A stretch of 64,000 bases of DNA from Planctomycetia bacterium. GTDB taxonomy: Bacteria; Planctomycetota; UBA1135; GCA-002686595. Below, piece after piece: positions 42,957-52,718 of the stretch. The stretch covers positions 18,661 through 82,660 of the forward strand of contig SYGM01000167.1 of assembly GCA_005799545.1 (NCBI GenBank), read 5' to 3'. Numbering within the stretch: the stretch's first letter is position 1; every line of letters begins with the position of its first letter. The position numbers were made by a program, and so were the translations under genes. Below the pieces are notes generated by a model. That model worked only from the letters and a program-made list of their open reading frames with translations, was not told the origin of the DNA and searched no databases.

Positions 42957-43508
42957 TCAGGCGTCCGATTCCAGCGGCCGAAAGCGGTGAATCGGTCCCG
43001 TGAAGGTGCCCCGGCCGGTGTCGACGATCAATTCGCCATCGCTCACGGTGACATGCCAGCGATTGTTGCGATCGAGCGTGGCCGCCAGTCGCGCCACCAG
43101 CTCCGGCTCAGGCACCACCGCCTCGATTTCCCCGGCCCTGTGGATGCGCATGCCCGCCCAGTTCTTCTCCAGCGCCTGCGGACTGCGATGAGGGAAGACC
43201 AGCACGCGGTCGGAGGCCTTCGAGGCCTTGTGGATGCGCTCCCCGGTCGGCAAGCCGATCTCCACCCACAGGCGGATGCGGCCGTGCGGGTCGCGCACGG
43301 ACAACGCCGGCTCCTCGGCCTGGCACAGTTCCGGTGCGATCACCAGTTCCAGCTCCCAGCACAGGCACCAGGCCAGCACGCGCGTCACGAGGTAGTCATC
43401 CGACTCGCTCTTGTGCTGCGCGAGCCGCAGCTCGAGCGATTCGTAGACGCCGCGGTCGGCATCGGCGAGCTCGAGCTCGAACTTGCGCAGCAACGAGCCT
43501 TGTGACAT
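42957..43508 (-). CDS. yaeQ: YaeQ-family protein
   Basis: 183 aa, the full family length. The sequence fits the YaeQ fold: start KFELELADADRGVYESLEL, the double LAWCLCWELELVIAPELC block, PHGRIRLWVEIGLPTGERIHKASKASDRVLVF, and a PIHRFRPLE end. YaeQ has a PD-(D/E)xK-like core and was linked to transcription antitermination suppression in E. coli relatives; its biochemical action is unknown. It follows an ankyrin gene by 6 nt, likely in one operon. Confidence 0.85.
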   Translation of the reverse strand: MSQGSLLRKFELELADADRGVYESLELRLAQHKSESDDYLVTRVLAWCLCWELELVIAPELCQAEEPALSVRDPHGRIRLWVEIGLPTGERIHKASKASDRVLVFPHRSPQALEKNWAGMRIHRAGEIEAVVPEPELVARLAATLDRNNRWHVTVSDGELIVDTGRGTFTGPIHRFRPLESDA

Positions 43509-43514
43509 CGCGCA

Positions 43515-44168
43515 TCAGCCCTGCAGCAGGCGCAGCAGGGCTTCATCACCCTTCTCGCGCGCCAGATCGAGCGGTGTCTGCTCGAAATCGTTTTCCTGAA
43601 CCGGATTTGCGCCTGCGGTCAGCAGCACACGCGTCATGGCGTGATCGCCGTTGTTGACGGCCGCATGCAGCGCAGTCCAGCCGCCGTGCTGCGCAGCATG
43701 GACATTCACACCGCGCGCCAGCAGCAGCTCCATGATCTCCATGCTGCGGCTGGCGGCCGCGGAGTGAATGGCGCGCAGCTCCATGCCGTTGCGTGAAACC
43801 GCCTCCGGATCGGCGCCGCGCTCCAGCAGCAACACCGCCGTGTCCTTGGAGGCGAAGAAGCAGGCCAGCTGCAGCGGCGTGAAGCCATCGCCCTGAAAGG
43901 ACTCCGCAGCCGCCGCATCCGCATCCAGCAGCGGCCGCAGGCGACGAACATCGCCCAGAGCGGCGGCCGTGCAGACATCGATCGTCGGCGCGAGCCCCAT
44001 CAGCGTGTCGAGCGCATCGCCATTGTGGCGATACATGGCACGCAGGACCATCGAGACGCCCTGTTCGTCGCGCGCACTCGCCAGTTCCGGCTGCTCCTGC
44101 AGCAGCTCCTTGAGCCGTGTCGTGTTGCCCTGCTCGATCGCCTGCAACACGTCGTAATGGTGAGACAT
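43515..44168 (-). CDS. Ankyrin-repeat protein
   Basis: 217 aa built of about six ankyrin repeats: TTRLKELLQEQPELASARDE, GDVRRLRPLLDADAAA, FTPLQLACFFASKDTAVLLL, LRAIHSAAASRSMEIMELLL, WTALHAAVNNGDHAMTRVLL and TPLDLAREKGDEALLRLLQG. No signal peptide or membrane helix, so it is cytoplasmic. Ankyrins bind proteins; the partner is unknown. It sits 5 nt after the M24 peptidase stop and 6 nt before yaeQ. Confidence 0.85.
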   Translation of the reverse strand: MSHHYDVLQAIEQGNTTRLKELLQEQPELASARDEQGVSMVLRAMYRHNGDALDTLMGLAPTIDVCTAAALGDVRRLRPLLDADAAAAESFQGDGFTPLQLACFFASKDTAVLLLERGADPEAVSRNGMELRAIHSAAASRSMEIMELLLARGVNVHAAQHGGWTALHAAVNNGDHAMTRVLLTAGANPVQENDFEQTPLDLAREKGDEALLRLLQG

Positions 44169-44173
44169 GCTCG

Positions 44174-45475
44174 TCAGATGTGGGGACGCGTGAGGTTCTT
44201 CTGTCCGCCGGGGATGGCCACGACGTTGTCTTCGATGCGGATGCCGCCATGCGAGGCAAGTCGGTCCACCAGCTTCCAGTCGATCATGCTGGTCTGCGAT
44301 CCGCTGCGGAACGGCCGCAGCAGCATCTCGATGAAGTAAACGCCGGGTTCGATCGTGAAGACCTGATTGGCTTCGATCGTGCGCGTCGTGCGCAGGTAGG
44401 GGAAGGACTTCGGCGGCGGCATCACGCCGCCCTCGGGAGCCGCCTGGCGGCCGCCGACGTCGTGCACCTGAACGCCGAGGAAGTGACCGATGCCGTGCGG
44501 GAAGAACGGGCCGGTCAGGCCCTCGGCCACAGCCTGAGCGCCGCCGACCTTGAGGATGCCGTGCTTGTGCAGCAGGTCCGCGATCTTGACGTGCGCCGCC
44601 TCATGGATGGCCAGATAGGGCAGCCCCGGCCGCACCATCTCGCACAGCTCGCGCTGCAGCTGGTCCATGCCGTGCAGCAAGTCCTGGAACAGAGTGTCTG
44701 CGCTGCGCGAGGTCCACGTGCGCGTGATGTCGCTGCCGTAACCGTTGTGCTTGGCGCCGCAGTCGATCAGCAGCACCTTGCCGTTGCGCTGCGTGCGCTT
44801 GCCGCAGTAGTGCAGGATCGCGCCGCGGTCATCGAGCGCCACGATCGTTTCGTAGGGCAGCTCGCGATCCGTGCAGCCCACCGCCTCCACGAAGGCATGG
44901 TGGATCTCCAGTTCCGAGCCGCCCTCAAGGAAGCACTGCCGCGCCGCGGCGTGACCGCGCGCGCCCGAGATCGTGGCCTGCTCAAGGCACGCGATCTCGT
45001 ACTCGGTCTTGTAGGCGCGGTCCCAGTCGAGACGCTTGACCAGCGCATCGGGATTGCACTGCTCTGCGGCGATGCCGCTGCCTGCGGGGTCGTCCCCGAT
45101 GTAGGCGGTGCGGCCCGACTTCTGGATCAGCTTCCAGGCCTTGCCCAGATCCGCCACCTCATGGAACTCGAAGGCCTCCAGCCAGAACGGATTGCCCAGC
45201 GGTGCCTGCTCGTACCAGTAGTCCTCGGGCCGCACGCGCACCAGCAGCGGGCGCTCGCCGGGCCGGATGTGCAGCAGGTGATGCGGCCCGTCCAGAGGCA
45301 CCCAGTGCGTGAAGTGCGGCGTCGTGCGGAAGGGAGCGTCCTGATCGTCCGCGAAGTAGGTGAAGGGCATGCCTGCCTGAATCACCATCCCGTCGAAGCC
45401 GGCAGCGGCGAGCGCCGCCTCGGCAGCGTGCTGCCGGGCGGCGATGTGGGACTTGTAGAGCGTCGCGGACGACAT
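44174..45475 (-). CDS. M24 metallopeptidase, Xaa-Pro dipeptidase (PepQ-like)
   Basis: 433 aa, close to PepQ. Creatinase N-domain at the start and a pita-bread fold after residue 180. The five metal ligands appear as IDCGAKHNGYGSDITR (two Asp), PHGIGHFLGVQVHD (His), and E of FTIEPGVY and of RIEDNVV. It hydrolyses Xaa-Pro dipeptides or related bonds with two Mn/Co ions. It is flanked by a POT peptide transporter, 4 nt upstream in the transcript, a logical pair for imported dipeptides. Confidence 0.9.
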   Translation of the reverse strand: MSSATLYKSHIAARQHAAEAALAAAGFDGMVIQAGMPFTYFADDQDAPFRTTPHFTHWVPLDGPHHLLHIRPGERPLLVRVRPEDYWYEQAPLGNPFWLEAFEFHEVADLGKAWKLIQKSGRTAYIGDDPAGSGIAAEQCNPDALVKRLDWDRAYKTEYEIACLEQATISGARGHAAARQCFLEGGSELEIHHAFVEAVGCTDRELPYETIVALDDRGAILHYCGKRTQRNGKVLLIDCGAKHNGYGSDITRTWTSRSADTLFQDLLHGMDQLQRELCEMVRPGLPYLAIHEAAHVKIADLLHKHGILKVGGAQAVAEGLTGPFFPHGIGHFLGVQVHDVGGRQAAPEGGVMPPPKSFPYLRTTRTIEANQVFTIEPGVYFIEMLLRPFRSGSQTSMIDWKLVDRLASHGGIRIEDNVVAIPGGQKNLTRPHI

Positions 45476-45479
45476 GGGA

Positions 45480-46985
45480 TCACTTCACTCCGTGCATCAG
45501 CTTGTTGACCAGCGGGGAGAGCAGCGCCAAGGCGCCGCCCACGATCATGGTCATCCACACGATCGGCACGAAGGCCGCCTCGTAGCCTGCAAGCGCCTCT
45601 GCGCCGCCGGTGGCTCCCACGCTGGCTTCACCAGCAATCTTGGAGAACAAGCCGGCCGCATAGTTGGCCAGCGCGATCGAAACGAACCACGCGCCCATCA
45701 CCATGCCGGTGATTTGCGGCGGTGCGAGCTTGGTCACCATCGACAGACCCACGGGCGAGATGCACAGCTCACCGGTCGTGTGGATCAGGTACAGACCGGT
45801 CAGGAAGGTCCAAGGCACCTGTCCTTGAGCGTCCGCACCGCCGATGCCGGCCAGCAGCAGCATGAATCCCAGTCCGACCTGCAGCAGTCCCAGTCCGAAC
45901 TTCAGCGGGATCGAGGGGTTGAGGTTGCTGCGATCGAGCCACACCCACATTGCCGAGAAGATCGGGCCAAGCGCGACAATGAAGATGGCATTGACCGACT
46001 GGAACCACTCGAAAGGCATGACCCAGCTGCCCAGCTGCAGGTCGATGATGTGGTTCTGCGCGAAGAAGTTGAGCGAGTTACCCGCCTGTTCAAAGCTAGC
46101 CCAGAAGGCGATGTTGCAGGCCAGCAGCAGCAGCAGCGCGAACATGCGATGCCGGATCACGCGATCGCTGTTGAAGGCGATGTACAGGAGGTAGGCCACG
46201 ATGCCCACGCCAAGCGCCAGCAGGCTGTAGCCGACGAGATCCTTCTTCGACAGCAGGAAGTAGATCAGCGGCACGCAGACGATGCAGCCGATCGCGACCT
46301 GGATGATCGAGCCCATGCCTTCACGGCCCGCCGGGGGCAGGCCATGTCCGCGCAGGTGCTTGGCGCCCGCGCCGAAGACCACCAGGCCCAGCAGCATGCC
46401 GATGCCGGCCGCCATGAACCCGTAGCGGTAATCGGCCACTCCGTTCTCGCCGAACCGCACGGAAACCCACTGGCAGGCGATCGGCGCGAGGAAAGCCCCG
46501 AGGTTGATGCCCATGTAGAAGATGGTGAACCCGCCATCACGACGCGGATCGCCCTGCTTGTACAGCTTGCCGACCAGCGTGGAGATGTTGGGTTTGAACA
46601 GGCCGTTGCCGACCACCATCACCGCGAGGCCAAGCAGGAACATGTTCTGCGTCGGGACCAGCAAGCAGAATTCACCGATCGCCATCAGCAGGCCGCCCAG
46701 CAGGATCGAGCGCCGGTAGCCCAGGATCTTGTCCGCCACCGAACCTCCGAACACCCCCAGCGCATAGACCAGCGCGGTGAAGGCCCCGTAGGAGAGCGAG
46801 GCCTGATCCTGAGGCACGTTGAACTGCTGCACTACATACAGCGCCAGCAGCGCACGCATGCCGTAGTAGCAGAAGCGCTCCCACAGTTCGGCGAAGAACA
46901 GGACGAACAGTCCGGTGGGGTGCCCGAAGATCGTCGGGCCGTCATCTTGATACGAGTTGTCCGCAGCAGAGCCTTGGTCAGCCAT
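45480..46985 (-). CDS. POT/PTR-family proton-coupled oligopeptide transporter
   Basis: 501 aa, about 12-14 membrane helices. The PTR2 hallmark FFAELWERFCYYGMRALL carries the ExxER(F/Y) proton-coupling motif, and FYMGINLGAFLAPIACQWVS is the second family signature. It takes up di- and tripeptides with H+. Stop-to-start distance to the Xaa-Pro dipeptidase gene is 4 nt, so uptake and hydrolysis are likely co-expressed. The N-terminus has a hydrophilic stretch before the first helix. Confidence 0.92.
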   Translation of the reverse strand: MADQGSAADNSYQDDGPTIFGHPTGLFVLFFAELWERFCYYGMRALLALYVVQQFNVPQDQASLSYGAFTALVYALGVFGGSVADKILGYRRSILLGGLLMAIGEFCLLVPTQNMFLLGLAVMVVGNGLFKPNISTLVGKLYKQGDPRRDGGFTIFYMGINLGAFLAPIACQWVSVRFGENGVADYRYGFMAAGIGMLLGLVVFGAGAKHLRGHGLPPAGREGMGSIIQVAIGCIVCVPLIYFLLSKKDLVGYSLLALGVGIVAYLLYIAFNSDRVIRHRMFALLLLLACNIAFWASFEQAGNSLNFFAQNHIIDLQLGSWVMPFEWFQSVNAIFIVALGPIFSAMWVWLDRSNLNPSIPLKFGLGLLQVGLGFMLLLAGIGGADAQGQVPWTFLTGLYLIHTTGELCISPVGLSMVTKLAPPQITGMVMGAWFVSIALANYAAGLFSKIAGEASVGATGGAEALAGYEAAFVPIVWMTMIVGGALALLSPLVNKLMHGVK

Positions 46986-47057
46986 GGCGCTCTTGGTCTC
47001 AGGGTGGGGGGGATGGACTCGAGAACAGGTGCACGATCCTACTCGACGATCCGGTGG

Positions 47058-48344
47058 TTATCGATCCGCGCCGGTTGATTCTCCGGGTGCCTCGGCGGTT
47101 CGGCGGCGGTGCTCGCGGCCCAGCCAGGCCGATACCGCGCACCAGGCCAGTCCCAGCGGCGCGGCGCAGGCGCTGATCAGGCCGAGGGGCAGGGCGAGAG
47201 CCTTGAACAGTGCGTCGAAGCTCCACACTCCGAGCTGATCGCCAAGCCGGTAGGCGAAGGTGTCGAGGAAGTTCTTGGACTTGTAGCGCGCCTCGCGGCC
47301 GACCTCGGTGAACAGCATTTCACGCGCGGGGCGGGTCAGCGCGTGCTGCAGGCCGCGCAGCGTCACCTGGATGGCGATCAGGACGGGCAGCACGGGGTGC
47401 AATGCGAGCAGTCCGAGTGCGGCAACGGCCGCGACGGGCTGGGCGAGGAGGGCGAAGCGGATACCCAGCCGACGGATCACGGCAGAGGTGAGAAACAGCT
47501 GCACCAGCAGAGTGGCTCCGTTGGTCCACATGTCGATGCGGGCGAACAGCGCCGTGCGCTCCAGCTTGTCAGGAGCTGCCTCGCGCACCAGCTGGGCCTG
47601 CTGCATGTAGAGAATCGTTCCAATGGCGGTCGCCAGCAGGACATGCAGGGCAACCCCGCGGAGGAACGGCGATCGACGCAGCAGCATCAGCCCATTCCAG
47701 ATGCCGCCTGCTTCCTCGTCTTCGGGACGCGGGCTCGGTGCGCGGGCAGGCGCAGGTCTGCGGCGCGCGATGGCCAGCATGCACCAGGTCGCGCCCTCCA
47801 GCAGTGCAACGGAGACCAGCAGCAGATTGGCGTGCTTGAGCTCAGCTGCCCAAGTGTGCGTGATCCAGCCGCCAAAGATGCCGCCGAGCGTGCCGCCGAC
47901 GGCGATCATGCCGAAGGTGCGCTTGGATTCCTCGAGCGTGTGAACCTCGGTCATGAAGGACCAGAAGACCGAGACCACGAAGACATTGAAGACGCTTACC
48001 CAGATGAAGAAGGCGGCGGCGAGCCACGCGGGCGGCTCGTCCTGACGGCTCCAGAGCCACGCGAACAGCAGCAATTGCAGTGCGAAGGCGCGGTTGACGA
48101 TCGGGATCAGTCGCTCGCGTGCAAAGCGGTTGACGAGCCAGCCGAAGAGCGGCGCGATCGCCAGCATCACGGCCAGCGTGCCGCTGAACAGCAGGGCCAG
48201 TCGCCGCGAATCGCCGCTGGTGCCCACGGTCTCCCGCAACGGCCGGAGGATGTAGTAGCTCGCCAGAAGCAGGAAGAAGTAGCCTGCGCCCAGAAGCAGG
48301 ATCGGCCACTCGCGGCGGCGCACGCTGGTGACAGCGCTCAGCAT
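47058..48344 (-). CDS. MFS-type transporter, Npt1/Npt2 (nucleotide exchanger)-like
   Basis: About 428 aa from ATG 48344. It has 10-12 hydrophobic helices, opening RREWPILLLGAGYFFLLLAS and YYILRPLRETVGTSG, close to the ATP/ADP-exchanger and related MFS proteins found in free-living bacteria. Central charged stretch RRRPAPARAPSPRPEDEEAG lies between the two helical halves. Substrate unknown; not necessarily nucleotides. The longer ORF start at 48416 is rejected because CATCAT (48358-48353) lies 8 nt before the chosen ATG and the ORF would overlap the rhomboid gene end. Confidence 0.75.
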   Translation of the reverse strand: MLSAVTSVRRREWPILLLGAGYFFLLLASYYILRPLRETVGTSGDSRRLALLFSGTLAVMLAIAPLFGWLVNRFARERLIPIVNRAFALQLLLFAWLWSRQDEPPAWLAAAFFIWVSVFNVFVVSVFWSFMTEVHTLEESKRTFGMIAVGGTLGGIFGGWITHTWAAELKHANLLLVSVALLEGATWCMLAIARRRPAPARAPSPRPEDEEAGGIWNGLMLLRRSPFLRGVALHVLLATAIGTILYMQQAQLVREAAPDKLERTALFARIDMWTNGATLLVQLFLTSAVIRRLGIRFALLAQPVAAVAALGLLALHPVLPVLIAIQVTLRGLQHALTRPAREMLFTEVGREARYKSKNFLDTFAYRLGDQLGVWSFDALFKALALPLGLISACAAPLGLAWCAVSAWLGREHRRRTAEAPGESTGADR

Positions 48345-48372
48345 CGGCTGAAATGATGCGGGGAGTGGCCGC

Positions 48373-49323
48373 TCAGTGCGCGCGGAAAGCCAGAATCCAG
48401 GCCCCGAGGATTGCAAGCAATGCGCAAGCGCCGAGCAGGGAATCCGTCATGTCCCGGAAGGGAGGCAGGCGGCGCCTCCAGCCCAGCAGCGCGCCGTAGA
48501 GCAGGCCGGAAAGGAAACCGGTGATGTGCGCGACCACATCCGTGCGCTCCAGCAGCTGCTCGAAGCGACGTGATTCGGCTTCGATGTTGGTGATGTCGTG
48601 ACTGACGCCGCCCATGCCGAGCATGCCCAGCAGGATCAGTCCGATCACCAGCGGCAAGCGCTTCTTCCAGCTGGGCATGCGACCGTCCTTGCGTCGCACG
48701 AACTCATAGGCCACCTGTGCACCGAGCACTCCGAAGACGGCTGTCGATGCGCCGATGGAAACATGCTCCGACGGCTGCACCCACGCATTGACCAGATTGC
48801 CGATGGCGCCGGTGATCACGAAGCCCAGCGCAGCCAGACCCGAACCGACGCTGTGGGCAAGAAAGAGGCCGAAAATCGCCCCGAAAAGCATGTTGCCGGC
48901 GAGATGCACGATGTCTGCGTGGAGTGTCAGCGCCGTGATAGCCTGCCACCACTCGCCGGCTGTGATCTCCACGGCGCGCGCGCTGCCCGCATCCTTCCAG
49001 TCCAGCTGGAAGAGATCGCGCAGGACGGCGAGGTGCAGAATGCCGATCAGGGCCAGATAGCCCACGGCGAGCACGATGCCGTCGGAGTTGGGTTTCGGCA
49101 GCACTTCGCGCGGGGGCCAGCCACGATTCTCCTGCTCATAGCGTCGGAGCTCCGCGCTGGCCTGTGCGGCGCGGTCGACCGGCACCAGCAGCAGGTGCGT
49201 GCCCGGTTGCTGCGAGACCGCATGGGGAACGCCCAGCGACTGCAGCACCAACGCCCAGTGACGCACGGCGCGGGAATCCGCGCTGCGGGCCACTTCCAGC
49301 CATGCGTTCGGGGGGGCATCCAC
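48373..49323 (-). CDS. Rhomboid-family protease with N-terminal soluble domain
   Basis: 316 aa, GTG start. Residues 1-80 are a small soluble domain (RHWALVLQSLGVPHAVSQ, LLLVPVDRAAQASAELRRYE), resembling DUF2007. Then six membrane helices carry the dyad S193 in SIGASTAVFG and H266 in VVAHITGF. L1-loop sequence EWWQAITALTLHADIVHLAG is typical. It is the second rhomboid in the window and lacks the TPR tail of the first. TAGGAT (49340-49335) is 11 nt upstream. Confidence 0.88.
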   Translation of the reverse strand: MDAPPNAWLEVARSADSRAVRHWALVLQSLGVPHAVSQQPGTHLLLVPVDRAAQASAELRRYEQENRGWPPREVLPKPNSDGIVLAVGYLALIGILHLAVLRDLFQLDWKDAGSARAVEITAGEWWQAITALTLHADIVHLAGNMLFGAIFGLFLAHSVGSGLAALGFVITGAIGNLVNAWVQPSEHVSIGASTAVFGVLGAQVAYEFVRRKDGRMPSWKKRLPLVIGLILLGMLGMGGVSHDITNIEAESRRFEQLLERTDVVAHITGFLSGLLYGALLGWRRRLPPFRDMTDSLLGACALLAILGAWILAFRAH

Positions 49324-49423
49324 GCTTGCAGCCGATCCTAGGCCCGTATCGGCGGCTTTCGAGGGTGGATCCTCACGCTTTCGGCGCGGGCTTGCGTATT
49401 TGGGGGCGGGCAGCCGAAAGGAG

Positions 49424-49429
49424 TAGGCT
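49424..49429 (+). promoter_or_regulatory. -10-like hexamer TAGGCT of the rhamnosidase gene
   Basis: It lies 14 nt before ATG 49444, in the divergent gap with the rhomboid gene. Confidence 0.4.
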
Positions 49430-49443
49430 GTTCACCACCCCTC

Positions 49444-52400
49444 ATGATGCTGACCCGAATTCTTTTCCTGGCGCTCGCGTTCCTGCCCGTTTCGACCGCG
49501 TCGGCTCAATCGCAGGCACCCGCGCGCCTGCGCTTGGACTATCTGGAGAACCCTCTGGGCATCGATGAGCGCAAGCCGCGCTTCTCCTTTGAGCTGGTCG
49601 ATCCGCGCCGCGGTGCCGTGCAGAGCGCGTATCACATCCTTGTGGCGCGCACGGCGCAGGAACTGGAGCAGGACAAGGGCTCGGTCTGGGACAGCGGCAA
49701 GGTGCTTTCCAGCGCAACCTGCCAGATCGATTACGGCGGCTCTGCGCTCGAAGCCTGGACGCGCTACTTCTGGAAGGTCCGCAGCTACGACGGCGAAAAC
49801 AAGGCCTCGCCATGGAGCGCGACCGCGGGCTTTTCCACCGGAGCGTTGACGCTGCAGGACTGGTCTGCGCGCTGGATCGAGGATCCCACTCCGCAGCCGG
49901 CCTACAGGAAGGGCTCGATGGGCTGGCGCTCACAGCCTTCGAAGGCCGCGGATGACTACAAGTGGGTGACGATCGATGTCGGCGAGGGCGGCATCTGGGA
50001 CCGCACGCGCCTGTACCCCGTCACCACCGGCAAGCGCGGCGAGCGCTTCCCGCTCAAGGTCAAGATCTTCGGCTCGGATCGTCCGGGCTTCGACAGCTTC
50101 ACCACGGCCTACCGCGTCGAGCGCGACAAGAGCGATCCGGATCTGGTGCTGCCGGAGAACGGGCCGATCGAGATCGAGAACACCTCGCGCATGAAGATGC
50201 GCTACATGCGCGTGGGTATCTACGTGATGCGGCCGGCGGACGCTGGCGACTACTCAGTGGAACTTGCCGAAGTCGAACTGCTCGACGGCGCACAGGTTGT
50301 CTCGCGCGGCCTGCCCGTCACCGTCAGCGATTCGGTGGATGGCGAGGGCTGGAGTGCGGCGGCGCTGGTCGACGGTGTGACCACCTCGACTCCCGGTGCC
50401 GGCGAGGCGCCGATCCCCGCGACCACTCTGCGACGGGAATTCACGCTGCGTGCCGCTCCGGCGCAGGCCTGGCTGTCGTGCTCGGCGCAGGGCCTGTACG
50501 AGGCGCGCATCAACGGCTCCAAGGTCGGCGATGCGGTGCTCGCGCCCGGCTGGAACGACTATCGCTCGCGAGTCTTCGGCAACACGCATGACGTCACGGC
50601 GCTGCTGCGCGCGGGGCCCAACGCGATCGGAGTTCTGGTGGGTGACGGCTGGTATTCGGGCCGCGTCGGTCTGGCGCACCTGTTCCCCGACCTGCCTCCG
50701 CGCGGCATCTACGGTCGCAAGCCGAAGTTCTTCGGCCAGCTGCGCATCGAGTATGCGGATGGCTCCAGCGAGCTCATCAACACCGACGAGGAGTGGAAGT
50801 CGACGCTTGGCGGTCCGATTCTCTCCGCCGACATTCTCGACGGCGAGCATCATGATGCTCGCCGGGAACTGACCGGCTTCGATCAGCCGGGTTTCGATGA
50901 CAAGAGCTGGAGCAAGGCTGCGCTGGTGACGGGTTTCAATCCCGGCATCAATGCCACGCGCATGCTGCCCGTCGTGGTCCGCGAGGAACTGTTCCCCGTC
51001 AGCGTGCAGAAGCGCGGTGAAGGCGTGTGGCTCTACGATTTCGGCCGCAACATGGCCGGCTGGTGCCGTCTCGGCATCGAGGGCCCCGCCGGCACGCAAG
51101 TCAAGCTGCGCTACGCGGAGGCCCTTCAGCCCGACGGATCCATCTACGTCGACAATCTGCGCACCGCCTCGCAGACCGATCGTTATGTGCTCAAGGGCGG
51201 CGGCAAGGAAGTCTGGGAGCCCCGCTTCACGTATCACGGCTTCCGCTACGTGCAGGTCGAAAGCCCCGTGGCGATCGAGCTCGTGGCGCGGCCGATCAGC
51301 AATGCGGCACCGGATGCCGGCGAGTTCCGTTCGAGCAATCCGACGCTCAACGCGCTTTGGAAGAACATCGGCAACACCTTCCGCTCGAATTATCTCGGTT
51401 ACCCGACGGACAGCCCGCAGCGCGATGAGCGACTGGGTTGGACCGGAGATGCGCAGATCTTCGCACCGACCGCGATGCAGCTGGCGGATCTGCCGGCCTT
51501 CTTCACCAAGTGGATGCAGGACGTGCGTGACGGGTATTCCACGGAGTTCCGCTTCCCGGACATGGCTCCGCATCCGTTCGACAAGAACTCCTACTTCACG
51601 GGCGGCCCCGGCTGGGCGGATGCCGGCGTGCTGGTGACTCATCAGATGTGGCTGCGCTACGGCGACCGCCGCATCGTCGAGCTGATGCTGCCCTTCGCCA
51701 CGCGCTGGCTGGATGCGGTACGGACCTCCAACCCTCAGTTCGTTTTCACCAATGAGCGCGCCAACGACTATGGAGACTGGCTCAACGGCAGCCAGATCAA
51801 CGCACCGGGTTGGGACACCGCCGGCTGCGAGGTGCCCAAGGACCTCTTCGCCACGGCGTATTGGGCACATTCCGCCGAACTGGTCGGCGAAATGGCCGCC
51901 GCAATTGGCAAGGACGACATCGCCATCAAGGCCTTCGAGATGCGCGATGCGATCGCGGCCGCGTTCCAGAGCCGTTTTCTCTCCGCCGACGGATCGATGC
52001 CCGGCGACACGCAGGCGGGCTACGCCCTCGCGCTCGCTTTCAATCTCGTGCCGGCCAACCTCGTGCCGCAGGTCTCCGCCAAGCTGGCTCAGGCCGTCAC
52101 GATCAAGCGCCCCTTCAAGCTGACGACCGGATTCCCCACCACGATTCACGCGCTGATGGCGCTCTCCAACCACAACGGCGGGGAAACAGCCAGCCGCATC
52201 GTGCGCGATCGCAGCTTCCCCGGCTGGGGTTGGCAGCTCGAACAGGGTGCGACGACCATGTGGGAGCGCTGGGACGGGTACTCCAAGGAGCGCGGCTTCC
52301 AGGATCCCGCCATGAACTCGCTCAATCACTGCGCCTTCGCCTCGGTGGGCGAGTGGATGATTCACTGTGTCGCGGGCATCGAACCCGACAGTCAGGCCGC

Positions 52401-52716
52401 AGGATTCGCTCGCTTCCTCGTCCATCCCCGCTGCGGCATCCAGATTCCGACCGCCGGAGGCCGCTACCACTCCATCCGCGGCATCATCGACACGCAGTGG
52501 GCGATCGCGGACGGCCGCTTCCAGCTGTCGCTGACCGTGCCTCCGAATACGAGCGCGACGGTGATCATCCCTGCCAAGTCACTCGATGAGATCCGCGAGA
52601 GCGGCAAGCCGCTTGCCGAAGCGGCACCGCATGTCGTTCCGATCCTGGTGCAGGACGGCAAGGCGACGCTGGATGTGCGGGCGGGCAGCTACCGCTTCGA
52701 CAGCGCCATCCCCTGA
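49444..52716 (+). CDS. Alpha-L-rhamnosidase (GH78) with discoidin-like insert
   Basis: 1090 aa with signal peptide MMLTRILFLALAFLPVSTASA. Family order is visible: an N-terminal Ig-like domain (ARLRLDYLENPLGIDERKPR), a beta-sandwich, and the (alpha/alpha)6-barrel whose signature Y653-P-T-D-S-P-Q-R-D-E-R-L-G-W-T-G-D is conserved, with the catalytic acids nearby; a terminal beta domain closes it. A galactose-binding/discoidin-like insert lies at about residues 160-320 (TIDVGEGGIWDRTRLYPVTT, YSVELAEVELLDG). It hydrolyses terminal alpha-L-rhamnose from plant, algal or bacterial glycans, outside the cytoplasm. Its stop codon abuts the inverted-repeat element. Confidence 0.9.
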   Translation: MMLTRILFLALAFLPVSTASAQSQAPARLRLDYLENPLGIDERKPRFSFELVDPRRGAVQSAYHILVARTAQELEQDKGSVWDSGKVLSSATCQIDYGGSALEAWTRYFWKVRSYDGENKASPWSATAGFSTGALTLQDWSARWIEDPTPQPAYRKGSMGWRSQPSKAADDYKWVTIDVGEGGIWDRTRLYPVTTGKRGERFPLKVKIFGSDRPGFDSFTTAYRVERDKSDPDLVLPENGPIEIENTSRMKMRYMRVGIYVMRPADAGDYSVELAEVELLDGAQVVSRGLPVTVSDSVDGEGWSAAALVDGVTTSTPGAGEAPIPATTLRREFTLRAAPAQAWLSCSAQGLYEARINGSKVGDAVLAPGWNDYRSRVFGNTHDVTALLRAGPNAIGVLVGDGWYSGRVGLAHLFPDLPPRGIYGRKPKFFGQLRIEYADGSSELINTDEEWKSTLGGPILSADILDGEHHDARRELTGFDQPGFDDKSWSKAALVTGFNPGINATRMLPVVVREELFPVSVQKRGEGVWLYDFGRNMAGWCRLGIEGPAGTQVKLRYAEALQPDGSIYVDNLRTASQTDRYVLKGGGKEVWEPRFTYHGFRYVQVESPVAIELVARPISNAAPDAGEFRSSNPTLNALWKNIGNTFRSNYLGYPTDSPQRDERLGWTGDAQIFAPTAMQLADLPAFFTKWMQDVRDGYSTEFRFPDMAPHPFDKNSYFTGGPGWADAGVLVTHQMWLRYGDRRIVELMLPFATRWLDAVRTSNPQFVFTNERANDYGDWLNGSQINAPGWDTAGCEVPKDLFATAYWAHSAELVGEMAAAIGKDDIAIKAFEMRDAIAAAFQSRFLSADGSMPGDTQAGYALALAFNLVPANLVPQVSAKLAQAVTIKRPFKLTTGFPTTIHALMALSNHNGGETASRIVRDRSFPGWGWQLEQGATTMWERWDGYSKERGFQDPAMNSLNHCAFASVGEWMIHCVAGIEPDSQAAGFARFLVHPRCGIQIPTAGGRYHSIRGIIDTQWAIADGRFQLSLTVPPNTSATVIIPAKSLDEIRESGKPLAEAAPHVVPILVQDGKATLDVRAGSYRFDSAIP

Positions 52717-52718
52717 AG

